A DNA stretch of 64,000 nt from Akkermansia sp. (lineage in GTDB: Bacteria; Verrucomicrobiota; Verrucomicrobiia; Verrucomicrobiales; Akkermansiaceae): assembly GCA_017546445.1 (NCBI GenBank), contig JAFYWX010000016.1, positions 55,283 to 119,282 of the forward strand, in the 5' to 3' direction. Positions 45,187 through 51,387 of the stretch are shown in pieces; within the stretch, counting starts at the first letter, position 1, and every line of letters begins with the position of its first letter. A program made the translations under genes and the position numbers. The notes under the pieces are model-generated. The model was not told the DNA's origin. It did not search any database and was given only the letters and a program-made list of their open reading frames with translations.

Positions 45187-46466
45187 ATTACCCCTATCTT
45201 CTTTTCCCGCTCATCGCGGCAGTGTGCCCGGCAGCCCCAGAGCAGGAAACCGGCACCGTTGAGAAATTCGAGCAGGCGCGACTGGAATACGAGGCGCTGC
45301 GCGCGCTGCTGCACATCAAAGCAGCCATGGCCGACAAGCAGGATGCCCAGCTGCCCCCGGTTGACAAAGTTTTATTCCTGAACGGCTTCCGCACTCAGCT
45401 ATCCAGCGGCGGGGATTTCCCTTTCAAGAGTCTTACGGAGCACAGTAGAAAACGCACACGGCATGTTGAGGCTCAGATAAGAAAAGCCGACTTCCTCACC
45501 CCGCATGCGGCACAACAGGGCGTCTCCATCCTCCCGAACGGACTGCAATATGCCACCTTTGCATCGGATTCACCTGCACTCAACTACCGGGCACGCCGGG
45601 CACACTGCCTGCAGGCAACCGTGCCGGGCACCAAGCTGCGGCTGCATCTCAGCGGCATCCCGGCAGCGGTGGATGATGCCCTGTATGATGCGCCGCGCGG
45701 CCTTGTCTGGCAGTTTCTGCTGCCGGTGGAACTACTGGATGAAGTGGACGCCGCCCCACTGCGCAAATCCGGGCTGCACACCGTCGAAATCCTTGCGATG
45801 CGCGAGAGCCTGAGCCCGGAACTGCAGGAGCAGGCGCGCGCCGCCTTCACCGCCCGAACTCCCGCACTGCCTTCCATTACATTGGAAACAGCAGAACTGC
45901 ATGCCGAGCGCTCCCGGCTCATGGGAATGCTGGCGGCGCATCTCATTGATGAGCCCTCGGACCTGCTCCTGGCACGGGTGGAAGAACTCCTGCTCAGACC
46001 GGAAACACCACAGGAGGAGCTGGAAGAAGAACTGGATGAGGCTGCCCGGCGCTACAGCAAGGCCCGAGAGGAACTCAGAACCATGCAGCACAGGCAGATT
46101 GCGGCAGATATCATGCAGCTGCAGCGGCAGATTCCCGGCACACTCGTGCTGAGCAATGGTCTGCTCTGCCGCGCCATCACCGGCACGCCGGATGATATTC
46201 CCCTGCCACAGGCCCGTTATATGGAGGAAGAAGAACTAGGACCGGAAATGTATCTGCGCATACGCAACCGGCTCATCCACGCCGCCAATGACCTGCCGGA
46301 GGCCATTCTCCGGGTGCTGGCCGAAATCCCGGCAGGGGTGGCATGGGAACTCATCCTGCCGCCCGCCCTTCGGGGCGAGGAATACGAGCTTCCCTTACTC
46401 TATCGCATCCGCGCCACCACCCCGCAGCAGAAGCAGGCCCCCCTCATCCTGCCTGATACCATCTGA
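45183..46466 (+). CDS. Secreted protein with two degenerate FKBP-like modules
   Basis: 427 residues, weak signal peptide (MNYPYLLFPLIAAVCPAAP). The segment GVSILPNGLQYATF ... APRGLVWQFLLPVELLDEV ... HTVEIL follows the order of an FKBP-type prolyl isomerase (VxxLPSGLQYxV, GSKWxLxIPxELAYG, FEVELL). A second, later copy reads PGTLVLSNGLLCRAI ... ILRVLAEIPAGVAWELILPPALRGEEYELPLLYRIRA. Between them lies a helical region like the FKBP_N dimerisation domain. Key aromatic active-site residues of FKBPs (the YDSS/FDSS and AYG parts) are missing in both, so isomerase activity is doubtful and a chaperone-like role is more likely. Last gene of the operon. Confidence 0.65.
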   Translation: MNYPYLLFPLIAAVCPAAPEQETGTVEKFEQARLEYEALRALLHIKAAMADKQDAQLPPVDKVLFLNGFRTQLSSGGDFPFKSLTEHSRKRTRHVEAQIRKADFLTPHAAQQGVSILPNGLQYATFASDSPALNYRARRAHCLQATVPGTKLRLHLSGIPAAVDDALYDAPRGLVWQFLLPVELLDEVDAAPLRKSGLHTVEILAMRESLSPELQEQARAAFTARTPALPSITLETAELHAERSRLMGMLAAHLIDEPSDLLLARVEELLLRPETPQEELEEELDEAARRYSKAREELRTMQHRQIAADIMQLQRQIPGTLVLSNGLLCRAITGTPDDIPLPQARYMEEEELGPEMYLRIRNRLIHAANDLPEAILRVLAEIPAGVAWELILPPALRGEEYELPLLYRIRATTPQQKQAPLILPDTI

Positions 46467-46496
46467 CACGTTTTCCTCATGGAATGCAGAAGACAA

Positions 46497-46527
46497 AAGC
46501 CTGTCCGGGCATCGTCCGGGCAGGCTT
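46497..46527. terminator. Hairpin between convergent operons
   Basis: AAGCCTGTCCGG (46497-46508) pairs with CCGGGCAGGCTT (46516-46527) with one T-G pair. It can end both the secreted-protein operon (plus) and the ECF operon (minus). Confidence 0.8.
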
Positions 46528-46572
46528 CATCATGGGTATTCAGGCTTCTTACTGACTAGATATCGAAAAAAA

Positions 46573-47301
46573 TCAGAACTGCTGCAAACGGCGAAGCAGC
46601 GACCGGGGAACAGCCTCGCGCTCGGCCCGGGTGTTGATGGGATAATGAAGGCGCCTGCAGGAGCCCTCCTCCTGCACCACCAGAATAAACGCACCATTCC
46701 GGAACTGAAGCTCCACACAACCGGCAGGGTATGCAAGCTGCAGACTCATCTGCACATCACTTCCCTGCAGCCAGGTATCACACCCTGTCGGCAACCGGCG
46801 GGCCAGGGAAAGCAACTCCTGCATATCCGCCTGCAGCTGCTTCATATCTACACGATGAGGCAGGCGAGCCAGCTGCATCCGCAGGCGGCTGCGAGCCTGG
46901 GCAAATTGCAGCTGTAACTCCGGAATCATGTCCGACGGTACAACCGGCGCAGACGCCTCGATGCCGCGGCCCCGCGCAACCAGCTCAACCAGAGCCGTGC
47001 GCAACTGACCTCCCCGGCGGTACCGGACCCGCACCACATCGCCGGGAGCATACGCCCGCAGCGCCTCCTTCAAATCCGCGGCCCGGGGAGTCGGCACGCC
47101 CTGCACGCTCACAATCACGTCTCCCGCCTGCAGTCCCGCATGCTGTGCGGGGGTTTGCTCAGCCACGCGCTGCACCGGCACCCCATTCCCGGCAGCATCC
47201 TTCGCAGGCACCACGCCAAACACCACAGCCCCGCTGACCACCTGCAGGCTAAGCAGGCAGCCCAGCAAAAAGCTGAGGAGGGCTGTGGAGCGATTCGTCA
47301 T
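46573..47301 (-). CDS. Secreted PDZ-domain protein, third gene of ECF operon
   Basis: 242 residues with signal peptide (TALLSFLLGCLLSLQVVSGA). PDZ domain ~25-115: PVQRVAEQTPAQHAGLQAGDVIVSVQGVPTPRAADLKEALRAYAPGDVVRVRYRRGGQ. A helical segment follows (MIPELQLQFAQARSRLRMQLARLPHRVDMKQLQADMQELLSLA) and a beta-rich end (CVELQFRNGAFILVVQEEG). Layout parallels the PDZ protein at 44479-45186. PDZ proteins commonly sense misfolded C-termini in sigma-E-type pathways; here it is encoded directly after the anti-sigma gene (ATGA overlap), so a sensory or proteolysis-adaptor role is a reasonable hypothesis. No protease domain is present. Confidence 0.75.
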   Translation of the reverse strand: MTNRSTALLSFLLGCLLSLQVVSGAVVFGVVPAKDAAGNGVPVQRVAEQTPAQHAGLQAGDVIVSVQGVPTPRAADLKEALRAYAPGDVVRVRYRRGGQLRTALVELVARGRGIEASAPVVPSDMIPELQLQFAQARSRLRMQLARLPHRVDMKQLQADMQELLSLARRLPTGCDTWLQGSDVQMSLQLAYPAGCVELQFRNGAFILVVQEEGSCRRLHYPINTRAEREAVPRSLLRRLQQF

Positions 47302-47783
47302 ATCACATCTTCCGGCATCTGGGGTTCGACAGGAGCCTGCACTTTGATAACCAATCGGGAATGATCCGGCTCCTGCATCACAAAAATATCACGGCGTATG
47401 GAGGAGCCCCCGTCCTCTGCCGGCAGAAGCTCGCGCCGCACCTCCACCACGGCTGCAGCGTGCTCCCGCTCCGGCATCAGCCCCCACCACAGCAAGGGCA
47501 GCACCAGCAAGGCCACCAACAGTGCAGCCACGGCACGCCACCGCCTGTACCAGCCATGCACCGGGGCCACCTCCATACGCTCCTCCAGCTGCTGCTGCAG
47601 GCTGGGTGGCATGGGGGCTGCGGCGTAGAGCGACACCAGCTCGGCCTCAAGCTCCAGGTCTGCCAGCAGCTCAGCCTCCTCCTGCTCCATGGCATCCAGC
47701 AGGCGCTGATGCATGTCGGCAGGCATGGGGACGGGCTCAAGCTCAGCGGCAAGCTCTTCAAAATCTATCTGCTTCTCATTCAT
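47298..47783 (-). CDS. Probable membrane anti-sigma factor
   Basis: 161 residues: an acidic, helical cytoplasmic N-terminus (~1-83; FEELAAELEPVPMPADMHQRLLDAMEQEEAELLADLELEAELVSLY), a basic stretch WYRRWR, one membrane helix at ~88-106 (AVAALLVALLVLPLLWWGL), and a ~55-residue periplasmic tail. There is no HxxxCxxC zinc motif. Gene order (directly after an ECF sigma gene, ATGA overlap on both sides) and topology are the basis for the anti-sigma call; sequence similarity alone would not give it. Confidence 0.68.
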   Translation of the reverse strand: MNEKQIDFEELAAELEPVPMPADMHQRLLDAMEQEEAELLADLELEAELVSLYAAAPMPPSLQQQLEERMEVAPVHGWYRRWRAVAALLVALLVLPLLWWGLMPEREHAAAVVEVRRELLPAEDGGSSIRRDIFVMQEPDHSRLVIKVQAPVEPQMPEDVI

Positions 47784-48352
47784 GATGGAGGATTCTGTTC
47801 CTTTTGAAGTTGCTGGCGGAAAATACGCAGAGCTGCGCGGTACCGGGACGCGACCGTCGCGGCATTCTCCCCCATGATTTCACCAATGGCCCGGAAACTC
47901 AGGCCCTGCCACACATGCAGCATGACCACCTCGGCATAGTCTGCCCGCATGCGGCGCAGCACACGTTCGATGCAACGCCGCCGGTGTTCAGCATCGGACC
48001 GACTGCGCAGCCACGGGGTACTGTCATACACCGGCGGTTGCTCAGCAGCAGCGGCATAGGCTGTGGCCTGCTGGCGCGCCTGCGCCCGCGAAAGGTCGAT
48101 AGATGCGTTCCGTATACAACTGATAACAAAAGCCTTCCACTCATCCTCCCCCTTACGAAACTCGCCACTGCGCACCACATGAACCAACTTCAGCAAGGCG
48201 CCTTGCAATACATCCTCCGCATCGGCCTCGCACGATGTGCGCTGCCGGGCATACAGCAGCAGGCGATTGCCGTGCTCAGCCAGCCAGCCTTTCCAGTCAG
48301 GCCCGCCACCCGTTTCCGCATGGCTGCCTTCTATGGGTATATCCGAATCCAT
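47780..48352 (-). CDS. ECF-type RNA polymerase sigma factor
   Basis: 190 residues. Region 2: WLAEHGNRLLLYARQRTSCEADAEDVLQGALLKLVHVV, with the DAEDVLQ signature, and AFVISCIRNASIDLSRAQARQQ (2.3/2.4). Region 4: MRADYAEVVMLHVWQGLSFRAIGEIMGENAATVASRYRAALR, a clear helix-turn-helix. No region 1 or 3. It leads an operon with an anti-sigma-like gene and a PDZ gene, all with 4-base overlaps. The motif AATAAAC-N14-CGTCTA lies 13 bases upstream and recurs before the secreted operon at 38697, suggesting autoregulation. Confidence 0.92.
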   Translation of the reverse strand: MDSDIPIEGSHAETGGGPDWKGWLAEHGNRLLLYARQRTSCEADAEDVLQGALLKLVHVVRSGEFRKGEDEWKAFVISCIRNASIDLSRAQARQQATAYAAAAEQPPVYDSTPWLRSRSDAEHRRRCIERVLRRMRADYAEVVMLHVWQGLSFRAIGEIMGENAATVASRYRAALRIFRQQLQKEQNPPS

Positions 48353-48365
48353 CTCTTACACCTTA

Positions 48366-48392
48366 TAGACGGCCCTATCGGAGTAGTTTATT
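48366..48392 (-). promoter_or_regulatory. Candidate ECF autoregulatory promoter
   Basis: Minus strand AATAAAC (48386-48392), 14 bases, CGTCTA (48366-48371), 13 bases before the sigma gene ATG. Identical boxes and spacing to 38662-38688. Confidence 0.6.
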
Positions 48393-48459
48393 AAAAAATT
48401 CGTGCTTTTTTCAGCAAAATGTCCAATATATGATGCTCCGGAATAGGACGCCTCTCCGG

Positions 48460-48474
48460 TACACTTTCCTACAC
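48460..48474 (-). promoter_or_regulatory. GTGTA-N5-GTGTA element, site 1
   Basis: Minus strand GTGTA-GGAAA-GTGTA, lying between the ECF promoter and the end of the small membrane-protein gene. Same architecture as the sites at 48889 and 48996. Confidence 0.4.
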
Positions 48475-48478
48475 CTCA

Positions 48479-48500
48479 CCCGCTCCGCTACCGGAGCGGG
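48479..48500. terminator. Hairpin after the small membrane-protein gene
   Basis: CCCGCTCCG (48479-48487) pairs with CGGAGCGGG (48492-48500) around CTAC, directly after the stop at 48502. The T-rich tail is on the plus-strand side, so direction is uncertain. Confidence 0.6.
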
Positions 48501-48501
48501 T

Positions 48502-48825
48502 TTATTTTGCCCGGAATTCACCCCAGGCCGGCATTCCACGCTGAATCCAGGTCTCATAATCCAGCGCTATATTGCAATATCCCACGCCCAGAACCGCCAG
48601 TACACCCAGCACAGAGAGCACCAGCACAGCCACACGCCAGCGCTGCCGGGGAATCAGCGTCAGTACACCGCAGACAAGGAAGATGCAGAGGTTCCATTCA
48701 TAGCTCTCACCGTGGTTGCAGGGATAGCGCAGCCACAGCGTGGCCAGCATCTCCACCCACGACAGTGCGCAGAGGCAAAAATTCGCCATTTCCCACGTAA
48801 AATACTTATTTTTCGCGTCCTGCAT
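48502..48825 (-). CDS. Small membrane protein divergent from mraZ
   Basis: 107 residues from MQDAKNKYFTWEMANFC, with about three membrane helices (FCLCALSWVEMLATLWL, YEWNLCIFLVCGVLTLI, WRVAVLVLSVLGVLAVLGVGY) and a hydrophilic tail. An ATG at 48837 is in frame, but it is part of the -10 hexamer TATGAT, so the start must be at 48825, where transcription is also predicted to begin. No family recognised. It shares its upstream region and one GTGTA element with mraZ. Confidence 0.62.
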   Translation of the reverse strand: MQDAKNKYFTWEMANFCLCALSWVEMLATLWLRYPCNHGESYEWNLCIFLVCGVLTLIPRQRWRVAVLVLSVLGVLAVLGVGYCNIALDYETWIQRGMPAWGEFRAK

Positions 48826-48832
48826 CGCCAAA

Positions 48833-48861
48833 ATCATACACCGGCAGCCCGGAATAGTCAA
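48833..48861 (-). promoter_or_regulatory. Promoter of the small membrane protein (leaderless)
   Basis: Minus strand TTGACT (48856-48861), 17-base spacer, TATGAT (48833-48838), seven bases before the ATG at 48825. Confidence 0.65.
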
Positions 48862-48888
48862 GTTTCCCGGCCGCAAAATCAAATTCAG

Positions 48889-48903
48889 TACACTCCGGTA
48901 CAC
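48889..48903 (-). promoter_or_regulatory. GTGTA-N5-GTGTA element, site 2
   Basis: Minus strand GTGTA-CCGGA-GTGTA, 28 bases upstream of the -35 of the small membrane-protein gene and inverted relative to the mraZ site. Confidence 0.45.
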
Positions 48904-48933
48904 CCCATCCAGCAAATTCAGGCTGAACGAGAA

Positions 48934-48981
48934 ACAAATTTGCCGAATTCGACACAAATTTGCCCCAAGGGCATAAATTTG
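48934..48981 (+). repeat. Triple A(C/T)AAATTTG repeat upstream of mraZ
   Basis: ACAAATTTGCC at 48934-48944 and 48954-48964, and ATAAATTTG at 48973-48981. The 20- and 19-base spacing puts the copies on one face of the helix, just upstream of the mraZ -35. Confidence 0.55.
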
Positions 48982-48983
48982 AG

Positions 48984-49012
48984 TTGACTTTTTAGGTGTA
49001 TTGGAGTGTACT
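48984..49012 (+). promoter_or_regulatory. mraZ/dcw promoter
   Basis: TTGACT (48984-48989), 17-base spacer, TGTACT (49007-49012). It overlaps GTGTA element site 3, so a protein bound there would block RNA polymerase. Confidence 0.55.
48996..49010 (+). promoter_or_regulatory. GTGTA-N5-GTGTA element, site 3: likely MraZ operator
   Basis: GTGTA-TTGGA-GTGTA, continued by CTGGT-GGTGC. MraZ operators in other bacteria are also short G-rich boxes repeated with 10-base period just upstream of mraZ, which is the pattern here. Confidence 0.55.
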
Positions 49013-49061
49013 GGTGGTGCAGGTAAGTGCACTCAAAAGCATGAATAGTGTCTCCACAGTA

Positions 49062-49511
49062 ATGTTCACGGGCAACGTGACGCACAAGCTCGACCCGAAG
49101 AGCCGTATGGCGATTCCGGCGGGCTGGCGTGACGCGCAGGGGGCTACACTGTGGATGATAGATGCTCAGAATGAGGGATATCCGATTCTGAAGTGCTATA
49201 CCAAGGAAAGCTTTGAGGAGATGGTAAACGGGATTCGCAGCCACGCCGAAGCACGTGGGTTCGACCCCGCCGCCGTGAACCGCTACATTGGCACCATCAT
49301 CGGTCTGAGCTTCGAGGCCGAGGTGAGCAACCAAGGCAAGCTTCTCATTCCCAAGGCACAACGTGAACGCCTCAAACTGGCGGACAACGCGACTGTAGTA
49401 GGTCGCGGGTCGTATTTCGAAATCTGGGCACCGGCTGACTTCGAGGCCACGAAGACAGCAGAAGCCCTGGCGAAACTGGAAATGGACAAGGTCTTCGGCA
49501 TTCTCACATGA
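49062..49511 (+). CDS. mraZ: Transcriptional regulator MraZ
   Basis: Ring-forming AbrB-like DNA-binding protein, autorepressor of the dcw cluster. 149 residues from MFTGNVTHKLDPKSRMAIPAGWR, the position at which family members begin; a second repeat follows (GLSFEAEVSNQGKLLIPKAQRERLKL). An in-frame ATG at 49041 would add seven residues (MNSVSTV) and cannot be excluded. Expected leader of 20-40 bases from the promoter at 48984. Its stop overlaps rsmH (ATGA). Repeated GTGTA elements upstream are candidate binding sites. Confidence 0.93.
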   Translation: MFTGNVTHKLDPKSRMAIPAGWRDAQGATLWMIDAQNEGYPILKCYTKESFEEMVNGIRSHAEARGFDPAAVNRYIGTIIGLSFEAEVSNQGKLLIPKAQRERLKLADNATVVGRGSYFEIWAPADFEATKTAEALAKLEMDKVFGILT

Positions 49512-50974
49512 GCAAGGTAGCAACAGAAAGCCACGCCGGCAGCGCATTCCCGGGCGGCACCTGCTACAAGGTGCTTCTGTGGGAGGAAGGCGCATTGAGC
49601 CCCGGGCAGCTGGATGCCTGGCAGGCAACACGGCGCGAATTGCTTGCGCGCATGCGCGACGCGGGCATCAAGGGCGCACGCGGCACCCTGGCCAAGCTGG
49701 GGGCAGAGCTGCGGGAGCTGTCTACCCGTGCCGTCATCACCCCCTTGAGCACCTGTGCCCAGGCCAGCCTTTCTCTTACGCGCGTGGGCGCCTTGGCAGC
49801 GAAGCTGCAGCGCGAGGAACAGGTGCTGGCCTACCGGCTCACCCCCTGCACCGCCACAGTGCTGGTGGAGCTCACCGGTGAGGAAGGCATTGATGCCCTG
49901 GTAAGCCGCTGGAGCACAAGCACCCCGGAGGTGCAGTGGTGCACCTCCCCGCTGGTGGAGGCCATTTCCCCCGCCGAGGCCGCCGAATGGCAGGAGGAAT
50001 GCCGCGCCGCAGACGCTGAGAGCGATGCTGACACAGAAGCTGACGAAGAAAACGCCCCCGCCTTCCACCACGTGACCGTGCTCCGCGAGGAAGCCGTGGC
50101 CGCCCTGCAGCCGGCAGAAGGCCGAGTGCTGGTGGATGCCACCCTGGGCGGTGGCGGCCACACCGAGCTCATGCTGGAACGCGGCGCCACCGTGTGGGGA
50201 ATCGACCAGGACCCCGCCGCCCGGCGCGCCGCCCGCAAGCGCCTTGCCGCCCATGCCGACCGCCTGCACATCGTGGCCGGCAATTTCCGCAACGCCGTGG
50301 AACTGCTGCGCGCCGAGGGTCTTGAAACAGCCGATGGTATTCTGGCCGATATCGGCATCTCCTCCCCGCAGGTAGACCAGGCCGAGCGAGGCTTCTCCTT
50401 CCTGGCCGAGGGCCCGCTGGATATGCGCATGAACCCCGCCGCTCCCCGCAGCGCTGCCGACATCGTGAACACGGCCGCCGAGAGCGAGCTGGCAGACATC
50501 CTGTGGCAGTATGGCGAGGAACGCGCCAGCCGCGCCATTGCCCGCCGCATTGTGCAGGAACGCGCCAAAGCCCCCATCACCACCACCACGCAGCTGGCAG
50601 ATATCATTGCCTCTGTGTTGCCCCGCAAGGGTAAGCAGCACCCCGCCACCCGCTCTTTCCAGGCGCTCCGCATCGCCGTGAATGATGAGCTCGGTGCGCT
50701 GGATGCCCTGCTGGAAAGCGGCCTGAGCCTGCTCAAGAGCGGCGGCCGCTTCGCCATCATCACTTTCCACAGCTTGGAGGACCGCGCTGTCAAACGCTAC
50801 TTTGACCGCGTGACCCGCCCGGAAATCGACCGCCCCGAATGGCCCGCACCGCGGCCCAACCCGGAATACGCCGCCCGCCTGGTCACCCGCAAGCCCATCG
50901 TGGCAAGCGAGGCTGAGCTGGCCGCCAATCCCCGGGCACGCAGTGCCAAGCTCCGGGTCATCGAAAAGCTATAA
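49508..50974 (+). CDS. rsmH: 16S rRNA m4C1402 methyltransferase RsmH with N-terminal extension
   Basis: RsmH methylates N4 of C1402 in the ribosomal P site. 488 residues; the enzyme proper is ~187-488 (FHHVTVLREEAVAALQP, DATLGGGGHTELML for SAM binding near 210, GIDQDPAA, GILADIGISSPQVD, GFSFLAEGPLDMRM, TRSFQALRIAVNDELGALD, FAIITFHSLEDRAVKRYF), close to the usual ~310 residues. The first ~185 residues are an additional, mixed alpha/beta domain (CYKVLLWEEGALSPGQLDAWQATRRELLARMRDAGIKG) ending in an acidic linker; I do not recognise it. The ATGA overlap with mraZ makes the long start the natural one. Confidence 0.95.
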   Translation: MSKVATESHAGSAFPGGTCYKVLLWEEGALSPGQLDAWQATRRELLARMRDAGIKGARGTLAKLGAELRELSTRAVITPLSTCAQASLSLTRVGALAAKLQREEQVLAYRLTPCTATVLVELTGEEGIDALVSRWSTSTPEVQWCTSPLVEAISPAEAAEWQEECRAADAESDADTEADEENAPAFHHVTVLREEAVAALQPAEGRVLVDATLGGGGHTELMLERGATVWGIDQDPAARRAARKRLAAHADRLHIVAGNFRNAVELLRAEGLETADGILADIGISSPQVDQAERGFSFLAEGPLDMRMNPAAPRSAADIVNTAAESELADILWQYGEERASRAIARRIVQERAKAPITTTTQLADIIASVLPRKGKQHPATRSFQALRIAVNDELGALDALLESGLSLLKSGGRFAIITFHSLEDRAVKRYFDRVTRPEIDRPEWPAPRPNPEYAARLVTRKPIVASEAELAANPRARSAKLRVIEKL

Positions 50975-51016
50975 ATCACCTCTCTGTATCACCACTCGCC
51001 ACTCTCGTCACCTTAA

Positions 51017-51364
51017 ATGTCACCCAGCATAAAAACCTCCCGCTATGCCAACCAGGTAAGCCTAAGCTTCCTGGGCTGGATGGTGGCGTTTGCCACCATG
51101 GTATCAGCAGGGGGCATTACCTACGCTCTATACAAGAATGATCAGGTAGCTGTGCGCACAGAAATCAACAACCTCAACCGGAAAATTGCTGTGTGCGTCA
51201 TGAATACCAACCAGCACCGGGCCAAGGCCAATTCTCAGACCAACCGTTGGGCTATGCGCGACCGCCTCAGCCAGGACCGCTCCACCCTGCGCGATATCAA
51301 CCGTAACCAGATTGAACTGGCCCGCCGCCTGCAGGACAGCGGCCTTGCCGTCATCCACCACTAA
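51017..51364 (+). CDS. FtsL-position small bitopic division protein
   Basis: 115 residues: short cytoplasmic part, membrane helix ~16-38 (LSFLGWMVAFATMVSAGGITYAL), then a helical, coiled-coil-like region (VRTEINNLNRKIAVCV, TNRWAMRDRLSQDRSTLRDINRNQIELARRLQD). Size, topology and place between rsmH and the PBP gene are those of FtsL, which activates FtsW-FtsI; sequence similarity is weak, as is usual for FtsL. No leucine zipper is obvious. Confidence 0.7.
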   Translation: MSPSIKTSRYANQVSLSFLGWMVAFATMVSAGGITYALYKNDQVAVRTEINNLNRKIAVCVMNTNQHRAKANSQTNRWAMRDRLSQDRSTLRDINRNQIELARRLQDSGLAVIHH

Positions 51365-51387
51365 CCTGCAATCACAAATCTATCTCC

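Noticed and set aside
38697..46466. Secreted operon as a polysaccharide-utilisation or secretion-system locus
   Set aside because: No SusC/SusD-like, secretin, glycoside hydrolase or ATPase genes are present.
46573..47301. HtrA/DegP-type protease in the ECF operon
   Set aside because: A PDZ domain is present but there is no trypsin-like domain or GNSGG motif.
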